From Eonycteris spelaea (taxonomy: Eukaryota > Chordata > Mammalia > Chiroptera > Pteropodidae), in the NCBI GenBank assembly GCA_003508835.1, contig PUFA01000006.1:6386001-6450000 (forward strand): a stretch of DNA of 64,000 bases, written 5' to 3'. Under the pieces are notes generated by a model. The model was not told the DNA's origin. It was given only the letters and a program-made list of their open reading frames with translations, and did not search any database. Positions within the stretch are counted from its first letter, which is position 1; each line of letters begins with the position of its first letter. The translations under genes were made by a program, and so were the position numbers. Shown here in pieces: positions 11,395 to 22,605 of the stretch.

Positions 11395-11645
11395 TTGAAT
11401 TTTATTATTAGCATTTATTGAATGCATTCTGTATGCCAAACTTTGAGTGATACGTGTTTTATCACATCTAATTCTCACAACAACACTGTGAAGTAGTTAA
11501 CAGGATTATCTCCATGTTACAAATATGGAAAATAAAGTTTAAAGGTTAAATAACTTGCCCAAGGTCACCAAGCCAGAAAATGGTGGAGTGACGATTTGAA
11601 TTCCAGTTATCTAACTCTAAAGCCTAATCTTATAACCTTTACAAT
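11395..11645 (-). mobile_element. MIR, reverse, near full length
   Basis: Landmarks: 'agcatttattgaatgcattc', 'tctaattctcacaacaacac', 'aataacttgcccaaggtcac' and 'gatttgaattccagttatc'. Adjacent to the forward MIR, so the two form a tail-to-tail pair. Confidence 0.9.
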
Positions 11646-12069
11646 TGAGATTACAGCAGGTCCTGATCCAGGAGGAAAATGCCTTCTCCGCCCCACCTCA
11701 TCCCCCAAAAACCACCTCATTCAGAAAAGTTGGGACCTAGGGTACCGCTAGGTCTTCATCTTTCTTGAATATCCAAATAAGTCTTCAGATAGTCAAGTGC
11801 TTTGTGGACACTGTTCAAAGCCCTGCCTCATCAGTGAGAGGTCTTGGATTTTAGCTAACTTAGTCCTTCACCTGGGGACTAAATTATTCCAAACGGAAAG
11901 TAACAACAACTCTTCTGAATTGTCTGTCACTGAGGTTGGGTACCACTGGGGAATTTGGGGAGAAAAATTTAACTAACGTGGTTGAAATAGTATTTATTGA
12001 GTTTTTAACATACCAGCTATTATTTTAGACACTAGAAATACAAATGTGTTCAACAGCCTGATCATTACC
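11646..12069. other. Unassigned sequence
   Basis: No clear repeat or gene. A fragment near 12000 with 'tattattttagacactaga' may be a worn L2 or MIR end, but it is too short to call. Confidence 0.4.
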
Positions 12070-12190
12070 TGAATGTTTCCCCAATGTATCCAAAACTTAA
12101 TCCAATATCTCACCAATCTGTCAACCAAGCCAGAAACCTGGGACTCATCAGACTCCACCCCACCCCTCACCTGGCCCAGCGCACATTTAC
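12070..12190 (+). mobile_element. L2 fragment, forward
   Basis: Contains 'caagccagaaacctgggact', an L2 landmark that also occurs in the longer L2 copy at 52680-53345. Confidence 0.7.
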
Positions 12191-12774
12191 TGCCTCTGAG
12201 TACAAATACAGTCACATTATTTTGATAACTTGGAGGCTTCAGCTGACTGTTGACAGGTAATTCAGTCTTTTAAAAGTTTTCTTCCACTCTACTTTGCGTC
12301 TTCCCTACCAAGAATTTCCAAGACTCTTAAGGGCTTCCACCATTTTCCCACACATCAGTCCTGACTCTTTCTCATTGCAAAAATAATCAGCTCAATACCA
12401 CAGAGTTAGGATCCAAGAGTTTTGCAGAGGTGCCACTCTGAGTGGCTCAGACAAAACTGGAACTCAGAGAACAGTGTCTCTGTTAGTCTAAGCTAGAAAA
12501 AATCTCAACACAAGGTTCTAGGCCATCACTTTGTTTCAACAGTCAATGATAAAGCTCTTTGATTCATACATATGATCCTTTCCTCCCAAAGGTAGGTGCC
12601 AACAAGAGAGCCAAGCAGAGTTTGTCCAAGAGCTGTTGACCAGCCTTAGAGACAACAATGAGGAAACAGACAAACATGTACAGACACTAAAGCAAGCTCT
12701 AAACAAATCGATCTGAAACATAGGGATGTCTTGTCTATTGATTCTGTTTCCTAAATATCTTGAGTCCATCTGCT
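12191..12774. other. Unassigned sequence
   Basis: No named repeat or gene. A reverse frame (12536-12769) has no recognised domain. Confidence 0.4.
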
Positions 12775-13035
12775 TCTTTTTTCATCCTTTCCACCACCAA
12801 AATATGAGTCCAAACCACCATCATCTCTTGAATAGACTATTATAATTGCCTCCTAACTAGACTCCCTAAGTTCACTCTAGCCCCTCCAATCCATTCTCCA
12901 CACAATCACCAGAGTCATCTCTTTAAAATGCAAATCTGATCATGTACCACCTTTGCTTAACGCCCTTTAATGTATTTCATTGCACATAGGACAAAATTTA
13001 AAACCTTCCTGTCTTACTCTGTTACCCTAAATGGA
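12775..13035 (+). mobile_element. L2 fragment, forward
   Basis: L2 text with 'accaccatcatctcttgaat', 'attgcctcctaactagactc', 'tccattctccacacaatcac' and 'aatctgatcatgtaccacct'. Confidence 0.9.
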
Positions 13036-13394
13036 TTTGGATGCAGGAAATGTTCCCAAAGAGCACAAGTAAAGTAGCGAGGAGAAAGTTCACAGGGAAG
13101 CAGAAAAATTCTAGACTTACTCATTATATTGCAATGACCCTCGCTTTCTTTGTATGCTGGTCTACTAGCATGAAGAATCCAAAACTAGCTGGGAATCTTT
13201 GTTTCATCTGGAAGACAAATTCTGGACCTGACTCAGCCACTCACTGGCCCTTAGCCTTGCCTATTCACAAGATCTTGGTTTTTGTATCTGGACATAATTC
13301 CTATTTCTCAGGTCTCATAAACCAGAGATAAAAATTAAAGCAAATAATAACCCAGAAGACAGAGAAATGGACGCACCATCACTGATATCAACGC
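13036..13394. other. Unassigned sequence
   Basis: The 96-codon forward frame (13041-13331) shows no domain and no plausible gene context. Left uncalled. Confidence 0.4.
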
Positions 13395-14150
13395 TACCAC
13401 CACTATTGCTGTCAGCACCATTCAACCATTTGTGCAGCAAATATATATTTCATGTCCTGGGAATACAAGAATAACAAGAATATCATGGACCCTGCTCTCC
13501 TAGAACTTACAGGCTAGTGAAAGAAAAAAGTTTTTATCAGATAATCAAATAAATTAGTGCATAATTACAAACTGACATAAATATCCTGAAGAAAGGCAAA
13601 CCATATTATGAGAGCAAATAAAGAATAAGTTGGCTTAAATGCTTCTCTGAGGACATAACACTTGAACTGACATCTGAGGCATGTGTAGGAGTTAACCAGG
13701 CAAAAAAGAGAGAGTGGAGGAAGAACATTCCAAGCAGATGGTATAACAGGTGCCAAGGCTCTGCGATGGGGGGAGAGAGATTTGAAAGTGTTGGTGGACG
13801 TGAAAGGCTGGCATAGCAGGATCACAGAGGCCAAGGGGGAGACTGCCATGAAATGAGGCTGGAGAGGCAGGCAGGGGCCAGGTCCTGTGGGCCTCAAGAC
13901 CCCGTTAAAGATTTTGGTCTTCCTGGTAAGACAGATAAGAGGTCAGTGAAGGGGAAGTAACTTTACCAGATGGGTAGTTGGAAAGGATCAGTTGCCTGTG
14001 ATAGAGACAATAGATTGGAATCAGCAAGAGTAGACACAAAAAGACAAGTGAGGAGCCCTTCACAGTAATCCAAGCAAGAGACGATGGAGGTTTAGACCGT
14101 GGGTGTAAAATCAACAGGACTTGGGTGATGGGCGGATAATGGGCTAAGAA
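13395..14150 (-). mobile_element. L2 LINE, reverse, 3' 750 bp
   Basis: Begins with the reversed L2 tail, then 'agaacttacaggctagtga', 'gaacattccaagcagatggt', 'ggtgccaaggctctgcgatg', 'gaggctggagaggcaggcag' and 'aatccaagcaagagacgatg'. The two reverse-strand frames of about 110 codons (13565-13897, 13905-14231) fall in the element's untranslated and worn ORF2 sequence and are not host genes. Confidence 0.9.
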
Positions 14151-14837
14151 GCAGCTGCTGCTGACATCTTGTGCTCTCAGCGTCTCATGAAATTTGCAAG
14201 TTTCTTTGGTTTTTGAACAATGGAATCTCATTTTACATAAGGGTTAGATTTTGAAGTCTGTGCATAAGAGAAGAATTTCATGTAGTAAAAAGTACACTTG
14301 AAAAACTCTTAAGCTACTTGTAAAGGCCAGTATCCACGGGTTCATTTATGTAGCCATAAGCAAGAATATTTAGGCACACTAAAGTTAGAGAGGTGCTAAA
14401 CTAGAATTAAAACAAAACAAAAAAACTACAAAAAGAAATCCCATATGCAAATGTCTGGGCATTCAAATCATTCTGCCTTTAAGACAACTAGTCAAATCCC
14501 TAGTAGTGAATGAGGGAATGGCGGCTGGGGTGGGGAGAGAAGCAATGTACATATAGGAAGAAGGGGTAGAAATCTTTAAAATGCTCCTACTTTTATGAAT
14601 ATTTATTCCACTCAGTTTTAATATCAAGCCATTGTAACTCTAACACATACTAATGTATTAGTTTTCTTATATTAGATAGCTTGTGTGTAGGATTCTCATT
14701 CCAACATCTGCTCTGGCCTCTACTCTTCCTCCCCTGAAGGTGAGTTCTTTCCCAAGAGCCCTGCCCCCATCCTACTCCAGATCCACCTGAATGCTAGGAT
14801 GAGCTCAACCTGGGTCAAACCAGAACCCTAGTATCAG
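14151..14837. other. Unassigned AT-rich sequence
   Basis: No named repeat and no frame of interest. Worn transposon debris is likely but not provable by eye. Confidence 0.4.
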
Positions 14838-15230
14838 TCAGGATACAAGGTCATGCTACTATGATAAACGACCCCTTAATCTTAGTGGCTTCAAACAACA
14901 AAGGTTATTTCTCACTCATGCCTTGTGCACGACATGGCTTGGTTGGAGCTCTGCTCTGTGTCTCCTCACTTACCGGATGGAACAGACATTTCCAACATTG
15001 CCAGCCACCAAAGCAGAGGGAATGCACATTCTGGAGAGGGCTTCACACAGCAATTCAATGCCTAGACATGGCACGAGTCACTTCCACTCACAATTCATTG
15101 GCCAGAATTAATCACCAGGTTTCACCCAACCATGAGAGGGCCAAGAAGTACAATCCCTCCATGTGTTCAGCAGGTGCCTAGCCAGAAATATTTGACAAAC
15201 AACACTAATGACTTCCACATGCTCTAAATG
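14838..15230 (+). mobile_element. Old interspersed repeat, family not assigned
   Basis: Carries text familiar from a common mammalian repeat: 'agtggcttcaaacaacaaag', 'gttatttctcactcatgcc', 'tcacaattcattggccagaa' and 'ccagaaatatttgacaaaca'. I recognise the layout but cannot name the family reliably. Confidence 0.5.
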
Positions 15231-15607
15231 TACAATGACAAGAGAGAGAGAGACAAGCTTTAATTATTAAGTCTGTGTTTGGATCCCAGGCTCTGTACAA
15301 CCATGTGGCTGAATGAAATGTGCCCCACTCATGCCCCAAGGGGCAGAGTCTGTGCCCAGAAATAGACTCCCAGACAGCATTTGGATCAGCTATACTGGAA
15401 ATTAAAGAGGCAGCTGACAGCCTGAGGCTTGGCTCCACTACTTCTCTACCCCATCCCCAGGCTCTATGGGGACCAAATACAGCATGAAGAACATTGGGGC
15501 TGAGCCCACACCACCACCAAAAATCTCTGACAGCTCCTTAAAGGGCCTGGATTAAGGGCAATTGATATATAGCTGAATTCCTGCCCTCAAGAAGCTCCTA
15601 GAATAAT
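15231..15607. other. Unassigned sequence
   Basis: A short (GA)n run near 15240 and no other feature. Confidence 0.4.
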
Positions 15608-16125
15608 GACTGTTATATGGTAGATAGTTTCCAAACATGATCATCAACCATTCTCTCTCATCCCTTGACACAAATGATGTTCTTTTCATCAACAGGCAGA
15701 GCCTAATTCCCCTCCCCTTGAATCTGGCAAGCTTTATGATTTGCATTGACCAATAGAGTGCAGCAGATATGCAGTTCTAAACTTTCTAAGCCCAAGTTGT
15801 AAGAGGAATGGTCACTACCAATTCTTCCCTCTTGAAGCCCAGATGCCATACTGTAAGGAAGCCAAAGATAGACTACTACATGATAAGAGGCCACACAGAG
15901 AGAGGCCCTGGGGGGCGAGTGGCCATCTTAGACAGCTCAGTCACAGTGGTGTTCCAAGCTTAATACAGCCACACAAGTGACATGGGCTACACCAGATGGA
16001 GCAGAATTACCCAGCTGAAACCCGTCAACCCATAAAATTATGAAAGGAAAGGCAATCATTATTTGAAGCCACTAAGTTTTGAGATGCTTTGTTACGCAGC
16101 AACAGAGAAGTGAAAAACACGCAAT
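15608..16125 (+). mobile_element. MLT1-type solo LTR (ERVL-MaLR)
   Basis: Starts 'tgttatatggtagatagttt' and shows 'gcattgaccaatagagtgca', 'gtggccatcttagacagc', 'aagccactaagttttgaga' and the terminal 'ttacgcagcaacagagaag'. These are the standard MLT1 landmarks. It is complete at both ends, with no internal region. Confidence 0.85.
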
Positions 16126-16189
16126 ATCAGATGTACATGCACAGTTCTGAGGAAACCTAGAGAAAGAAGATCTAAGAATGCCTTAGAAG

Positions 16190-16560
16190 GTGTTTTTCAA
16201 TTGGGTTCTCTGGAAATAGACTTTGAAACAGAATTGCACGAGGTTTATTGTGGGAGGGGGCGGTGTTGGGGAGAGGTGGTGGGAGATACACCTATAAAGA
16301 AGTGAAGAAGCTAAGAATGGAGCAGCAATGTGGTTGCAACTGAAGCCTCAGTCAATTCTATGAGAAGCTCTAGAGGTGAAAGAAAAGTTAGAGTTATCCA
16401 AACTGAGGCAAGAGCGCTGGGTCTTTGTCCCTCCAAAACCAGCATTGCCTGTGGGCTGGCCCCAGCAGTGGACATAACCTTAGGCAAGGTGGTTCTCTGC
16501 AGCTGAGGACCATCCCTATGGAGGAATGCAGCTGTGAGCCCCCAGAACAAGTGTTCTCCG
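16190..16560 (+). mobile_element. Interspersed repeat, copy 1 of a local pair
   Basis: Begins 'ttgggttctctggaaataga' with 'cacgaggtttattgtgggag', 'aactgaagcctcagtcaatt', 'gagaagctctagaggtg' and 'gacataaccttagg'. The same landmarks recur in the same order and orientation at 17785-18160, so the two are copies of one family, which I do not name. The reverse frame of 177 codons (16311-16844) overlies this repeat and the next. Confidence 0.6.
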
Positions 16561-16629
16561 TAGCTAAAGATAGAGACGCTGGCCCTGAAGAGGGGAGCTG
16601 GGAGGAGAATATATTGTCTTCCATAGGAG

Positions 16630-16975
16630 GTGATCCAGTGGCACCTGATTGAGGACAAGGAAGTGCCTGGTGAAGTGAGAAAGGAGAGGGAGTTTCCAAG
16701 CAAAGGAAACAGCAAAAACAAAGGCTCAGATGTAGGAACATGCATGGCTAGTACAAAAAGAAGAATACATAGAAAAGGAGATAAGGGATGAAGCCATGCT
16801 GAGCACAAAACTGTGGACTTTACCCAGGAGCAAAAAAGAGACACCGAAGCATCCTAAGCAGGGTGCCGACGTGATGAGATATGTTTTAGAAATATGCCTT
16901 TGGTGGCAACATGGAAGATGGAGCAGCAGAGTAGAGACTACAAGAGGAGAGACAATCAATGATGCAGGAGAGAAA
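16630..16975 (-). mobile_element. L2 fragment, reverse
   Basis: Shows 'gggagtttccaagcaaagga', 'gcaaaaacaaaggctcag' and 'gcagggtgccgacgtgatga', matching antisense L2 text. Confidence 0.7.
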
Positions 16976-17784
16976 TAGAGTTAACCTCCTGGCTCCTGCT
17001 TGTGTACACTAAACCCTGAAGAGACTTAGCAGGCAGGTTATGTTGGCTTGCTGGGAGGGAGAGTAGATCCTGGAGTGGAGGGTGGGGTGGTACCGCATGA
17101 TGCATTATACCTTGCGAAGAGCATGGAGAAGGCAAAGGACATACTCTGCTGCCTCAGAGGACTCAAGATGACCTAGAATGCCAAGGCATTCCAATATATT
17201 AATCCAGAGGTCTCTGTCCAAATGTTAGTCCACTCCTTCCCAATCAAGGCCATGACCGATCAAGCACAGCCAACTTGCTATGTTGCGAATTCAATTTTCT
17301 CTGGAAATCTGCTACCCTTATAATTAATTAATTCCTGGGCCAAATTTCAGGGGGTTTTTGCCCTCAAGCCACAGAAGAAAGTCTCTTTATCTGATGGCAA
17401 GGAGGTCCTCTGGCTTTCACACTTCACCTTAAATTGGTGATTAATCACCCTCAGTTTTTCATTGTCTTTTCCCAATGCACTGATAGCCCCCAGCAACAAT
17501 CATCTAATTCCATCGTCTTTATAAATACCAATTCCTCTGAGCCTCTCAAATGTCCGTGATGCTACTCCCACCAGTATGTTTCCTCCTATCAGTACTCCAT
17601 TCCAGTTCACCGCTGGTAAAGTTGTAACAGTTGCAGTGCTAGAGCATATCCGGAGCCATTAGTACCTCCACCCCCACCAGTGATGGAGTTCTCATTACCA
17701 ACTTGCCAGTGCGTGATATGACTCCAAAATCCCATGTGAGAGTCTGTTTCCTAGGAACTACTCCTAGCGCCAACTGTAGAAGTA
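16976..17784. other. Unassigned sequence between paired repeats
   Basis: About 800 bp between two copies of the same repeat family. Contains 'cctaggaactactcctagcg' just before copy 2. It could be internal sequence of one transposon flanked by terminal copies, or unrelated DNA. No intact frame supports either view. Confidence 0.4.
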
Positions 17785-18160
17785 GTAGGGTTGGGTTTCC
17801 TAGAAACAGATTGAAGGTGGAGATTTACATGCAGAGGGTTTATTGGGGAGGGCAACAGAACTGGGCAGAGGGAGAAGTTGAACTCTAATGCATTTGCAAC
17901 AGAGGACTCAGTCAGTCCCACGGACATCTCTAGAGCAGGTGTGCCCCTTTAGAGATGCCCCAAAGCGATGCAAGAATAATCAGTCAGTCATTGAATTGAA
18001 ACTGCCTCCGGGGAGGGACATAACCTTGGGAGAGGCCACACTCCCTTTGGCCAAAGACAATTCTTAGGGAGAGATTCAGTTGAATGCTATTGGCCACCAA
18101 TGCTCCCATTGGCTGGGAGAGTGATTATCTCAATCCTGAGGGGAGGTGCCTAGGAACCAT
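17785..18160 (+). mobile_element. Interspersed repeat, copy 2 of a local pair
   Basis: Landmarks 'ttgggtttcctagaaacaga', 'gagggtttattggggagggc', 'gaggactcagtcagtccc', 'atctctagagcaggtg' and 'gggacataaccttgggagag' repeat those of 16190-16560 in the same order. Confidence 0.6.
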
Positions 18161-18689
18161 ACCAGAGCATCTATATCTACTACACTGAGTGATCGTAGCC
18201 AAGGCAAGACGGAGAGTGGTGGTCAGCATCGGTTGTTTCTGAGGTCAAGTAGGCATTCACTGGATTTGACTACAAGGAGCTCACCAGAAATCTGGAAGTG
18301 TGTTCATTCAGGGGAGCAATGCAAGAGAAGCCCATGCAGGAAACAAAGAATAAGTAGAAGACAGGGAAAGGGAGATGACTCTTTTGACCTCTCCAGGTCC
18401 TGCAAATGGTGGGCTTCCTATGTGGGCCTGTGGTATGGTGCCCAGGTTCCCGACTTCTGAACCAAGGCACTCCTCCCCAAGCTGCCAGGAATGCTGTGGC
18501 CCAGGGCCTTCAACTATGTCCCTCTCTTCCAGTACTGCCCTCACAGAGGACACCAGCTTCACCAGAGGTCAGTCTCCTTTCCAGGGGGCAGCCCATATCC
18601 ATATCTGGTAGACAAGCATTTAGAGCATAAAATGAGGACTTTTAGGACTTTAAAAATGGATTCCATGGGAGCCAAGACAGTAATGTCAA
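18161..18689. other. Unassigned sequence
   Basis: Overlapping frames on both strands at 18146-18703 have no recognisable domains. No repeat named. Confidence 0.4.
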
Positions 18690-19905
18690 ATGCAGGCACA
18701 TAATGGAATGCCCTTAGGGTTTAACCAGACCACCCAAAAGCGCAGAATGTCAGCCATGACTGTCCTGGATAAGCCCCCATCTGCGAGAGCTGATAAGCAT
18801 AAGGATCCCACCATGTAAGATCCATATAAGCTGAACACCTCTGACCTTCTGACCCATCATAGCTTCTGGCTTGGGACCAAGGCACAGCAATCTGAGCTAC
18901 CAGTCAACAGAGCTCTCCTTGGAGACACTAAGGACTTTCATCCCTTCACTCTGTTGCTTAAGACTCTACTTCCCCTCTCCATGTGTTGTGTGTTTACCTG
19001 GGTGGGTACCTGATTGGTTTATTTGAGAAGGTTCCACTCGGTAAACCTGGCATTGTGGAAAGACACAAATGCAAGCATGTTACTTCGGTAGCTGTCTTCC
19101 TTGCTCGCAACAGACCGATGATAAAGGCCCCAGTTCTCTCCATTCCTCTTGGGTCTGGCTCAGAGTTCTTAAAACCCTTGGAATTTCCTAAGTGTTGAGA
19201 ACAATAAAGATGTCTTTTGTTATGTCAATGAGGCGACTTTTGGAAAGCCCCTAGGTAACCTAAGGATGGGGGCTGGTTGCCAAGGGAACCAACTATGTGA
19301 TTAAATGGTTGCAACTTTCAGCCCAACCCCTACCTCTGTGGAGTAAAGAGGCCCTCCCTCCCCCCCCCCAGATTGAGTTCAATCACTAATGATCGATGAT
19401 TTAATCACTTGTGCCCATGTAATGAATCCTCCATAAAAACCCAAAAAGAATGAGGTTCGGACAGTTTCTGGGTTGGTGAACATGCAGAGGTGCTGAGAGA
19501 GTGGTGCTCTAGAGGGCATGGAAGCTCTGGGCCCTTTCCCCAAACCTTGCCCTATATGCCTCTTGCATCTGGTTATTCCTGAGTTATACTCTTTTACAAT
19601 AAATTGATAATCTAGTAAGTAAACTGGTTTCCTGAGTTCTGTGAGTGGCTCTAGCAAATTAATTGAATCCAAGGAGAGGGTTGTGAGAACCTGATTTATA
19701 CCTGATTGGTCAGAAACACAGGTAATCACCTGGAGTTCCAATTGACATCTGAAGTGAGGGCTCTTGGGACTGAGCTCTTAACCTGTGGATAGTGTCAGAA
19801 TTGAGTTGAATTGTAAGACACCCAGCTGGTGTCAGAGAATTGCTTGGTGGTATAGGGAAAACCCCATACATTGATCTGGTGTCAGAATTGGAGTGTTTTT
19901 GTCCT
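18690..19905 (+). mobile_element. Long solo LTR of an endogenous retrovirus-like element
   Basis: The right half has LTR hallmarks: 'taatgaatcctccataaaaa', a polyadenylation signal in 'ctcttttacaataaattgat', 'agtaagtaaactggtttcct', 'tctagcaaattaattgaatc', 'ggacacccagctggtgtc'-like text and the end 'ggtgtcagaattggagtg'. The left boundary is uncertain. No gag, pol or env sequence is present. The family is not assigned and the copy is diverged. Confidence 0.6.
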
Positions 19906-19929
19906 GAGCAGTGGGGAAAAAAAAGACTT

Positions 19930-20040
19930 GCTAAGAGTGGAAATGGGGAAAAACTGTAGTTGAGGCAGGTTTGGGGTGAGATCAGGAGCTCTGCTTTGGA
20001 TGTGTTGAGTTTCAGATTTCCAGAGTAACAACCCTGGGAC
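19930..20040 (-). mobile_element. L2 fragment, reverse
   Basis: Contains 'gagatcaggagctctgcttt' and 'ggatgtgttgagtttcagat', reversed L2 ORF2 text. Confidence 0.65.
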
Positions 20041-20410
20041 TGAGTAGCCAGCTGAGCTCTGTGACATGGTACAATCCCATTGGATGTGACAATGGGGCTC
20101 AGAGACACAGTGGAAGTGAGTGACATAGGGGGTGCTCAATGGCACAGGGGCCTGACTCCATAATTCTGTTACCTGACATTCCAAGATTCACTCCAAGCTC
20201 CTATGGCAGCCTAATTCTGTGAATGACAGACAGAGGCTCCATGTGACAATGAGGAAGACTCAAACTGTGCATGTGTGGGACTGAGTTGAGAGTGTATTTG
20301 GAAGCAAGAGGAGGAGGTCTGTGCAAATAGAGGGGTCCCTGTGTATGAGGTGTTGATTGTGAATACGCATGACTGACTGCTTGTATTCGTGTTTGTGTGC
20401 ATGCATGTGC
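20041..20410. other. Unassigned sequence
   Basis: Ordinary composition that grades into TG-rich DNA on the right. Confidence 0.4.
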
Positions 20411-20411
20411 A

Positions 20412-20645
20412 CCTGCTTCTGTAAATTTGTGCATGTGCATATATGTGCATACTTCTTGAGGTGCATGTGTCTGTGTCTATGCTTCTTTGAGTGTGTGTGC
20501 ATGTGTGTGTGCTTCTCGGAGTGTATATGTACGCATGCTTCTGTGAGTATGCATGCATGCTTCTATAAGCGTGTATATATGTGCATGCTTCTTGAAGGGT
20601 ATGTGTGTGTGTCCATGCTTCTATGAGCGTGTGTATAGGTGTGAC
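20412..20645 (+). repeat. Degenerate TG-rich minisatellite
   Basis: About eight imperfect tandem units of roughly 22-36 bp, each opening with TGCTTCT or a one-base variant and followed by a variable purine-TG stretch. On either strand this produces long cysteine- or histidine/threonine-rich frames (for example 20211-20693 and 20369-20626), which are repeat artefacts. Confidence 0.8.
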
Positions 20646-21034
20646 AGTACAGGTACAGGGGCTGGGCACACCCTGGAGTGTGCAAGTGTGCATGTGAGTG
20701 TCACAGTGGCCCTAGGAGCTGGTCATACACTGATGTGAGGAAATGATGCCAACTCAGGGCCTGACACCCTGTAGACACCTGTAGTTGTGAAATGTGTCAA
20801 ATAAACAAATAACTGCTAGAACAAAGCACGTGAGTCACCTGGACAGTGGAGGTGGAAGCCCCCATAGCCACCCAGAGCCATACAGATTCCTCGCAGCCCA
20901 GCACAGACAGTTCCAGGACATGGAGGTCCAGGCAGCTCCCCCATTCCACGCCCTTCCCCTGGGCTGCTTTCCTCAGGGCTGGAAAAACCACGACACAGCT
21001 CAGGGGAGGGAAGGTGGTTGACTCTCCATTTGCC
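20646..21034. other. Unassigned sequence
   Basis: Continues TG-rich to about 20720, then unique. Several overlapping frames on both strands lack domains. Confidence 0.4.
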
Positions 21035-21225
21035 ATTAAACGTAATCAAGAAGAAATCCATGCGGAACACGCTGCTCTGGATGGGAAGCGATTCCCCAGA
21101 ACAACAGATAAAAGCCTGGCCCTAAAGTGCAGCCAGAGACGACGTGTAATTGGGATGAGAGAATTCTTAAATCTGCCCGCCGCTTTTAGCTTGGGAGACT
21201 TCAATTACAATTAATAGTTCCCTAG
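21035..21225. promoter_or_regulatory. Candidate conserved non-coding element
   Basis: Unique block with a TAAT-type cluster: TAATTG at 21147-21152 and a tandem CAATTACAATTA at 21202-21213, both homeodomain-like. The 122-codon frame over it (20846-21214) has no domain and ends in the AT-rich part. Function is inferred only. Confidence 0.35.
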
Positions 21226-21469
21226 AAGAAGGAAGGAGGGAAAATAGAAGAATTCCAAGGCTTGAGCTCAGAGCCCTGGGCTCCATTCTCAGTTCTTCGG
21301 TATTTAGGGAGGTGTTGGGGGTAGTAAGGAGGGAGGAGGAAGCTGCGGGGGCGTGTAGGGACCCTTTTTAGGGTCTTGGGCTTCCTGATGGACTGCAACC
21401 TTTATAAGTTCCAAACCCATCAGTCCCCAAATAAGCTCGTCTGAACTCCTGGACCTTTGCTCAGCCCCC
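21226..21469. other. Unassigned sequence
   Basis: Nothing recognised. Confidence 0.4.
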
Positions 21470-21765
21470 TTCACAGCATCCCTGAGATGCTGCCAGCATC
21501 GAAAATATTGTTCCGGTTTTGTAGATGGGGGAACTAAGGAGACACACCTATCCTGGGGTTCTGAGTGCAGTTAATCTACTTGTATCTCCAAAACCAGGAG
21601 AGGCCTGAGAGCTCATCTCTCTCTATGATTTCATTGGGGTACAGAGGCACAGAGAAGAGAAGCTGTTTGCCCAGCATTACGCAGGGTGACAGAGTAGTGA
21701 ACCCTAGAACCCAGGCCTCCTGACTCCAGTGGCTGTGCTTTCTTTTGCACCCCCAGTCAATGAGC
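21470..21765 (-). mobile_element. Two worn MIR fragments, reverse
   Basis: 'gttttgtagatgggggaact' near 21515 and 'gtacagaggcacagagaaga', 'ctgtttgcccagcattacgc' and 'cctcctgactccagtggctg' further right are reversed MIR words. Confidence 0.65.
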
Positions 21766-22384
21766 CCAAAGTTCTCTGAAGGGAGCACAGTTCTCTAGCA
21801 CCAGCCACTTCCTACCGCCTTATCTCACCTGCTCCAGGGGGCGGGAACTGAGCCCTAACTGCCCTTCCCTGGGGAAGGTTGGCAGTCCTCCCCTGTGCCT
21901 GGGCCTGGTCCCTCCATCTTTGCTTGATCCAGTCTGGGCTGCCCCACTTCACCCCAGCACACTCCCTCTGCCTGAGATTTCCTCTAGAGTCCTATGGACA
22001 GGTGTTCAGGTGGGTGGCAGCTGGGCACAAATCAGAATCATGAAGCTGGCTGGCTGTCCTCCAGGAATGAGGGTTTGTGCCCCTAGATGACACCAATAGA
22101 CAGACAGAGGGAGCCTTGGGAGCCGCCTGGGCATTCCCAGTTCTGGCTGAGTAGCTGCTCCAGCCACTCGGCCGGGAGCGCAGACTCCTGTGTTGGCTGG
22201 AATTCCAAAGCTCCCCCACATGAGCTCATGGGTGGCTGGGTGCCCAATCCTGCAGTTCATGGCTTTGGAATGTATACTCTGGGTTGGCCGGCTTCAGTCC
22301 CTGCATCTCGCATCTCGCCAAGCAGCAAGAGTGGCTGCCTGCTCTTGGCCCTTCAAAGCCATGCAAATTCCATAGAGGGCTTTT
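21766..22384. other. Unassigned GC-moderate sequence
   Basis: The 147-codon frame 22087-22530 overlaps two opposite-strand frames (21992-22219, 22006-22260) and runs into TG-rich DNA. No domain, so it is not called. Confidence 0.4.
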
Positions 22385-22605
22385 TTTCTAAGCCTGCCAA
22401 ATTGTGTAAGTCCCTACATGCACATGCATGTGTGTTTGTGTGTGGTGCGTGCACACACGCCATGCTAGCTCCATGCATGCAAGCACCCTGCATGCATGGG
22501 TTAGTCGTATGTACCTGTCTCTGTGCATGAGTGGGTATACGTGTGCATATTTGTGTGCATATGTGTATATTCTGTGTGTGTGTTCTGTGCATGAGTTGTT
22601 TTAAA
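22385..22605 (+). repeat. TG/CA-rich low-complexity block with a hairpin
   Basis: Alternating purine-pyrimidine sequence containing a perfect 11-bp inverted repeat (22471-22481 and 22489-22499, arms CCATGCATGCA/TGCATGCATGG) around a 7-base loop. Such DNA can adopt Z-form or cruciform structure. Confidence 0.8.

Noticed and set aside
20211..20693. Histidine/threonine-rich reverse frame of 160 codons
   Set aside because: A direct translation of the TG-rich minisatellite.
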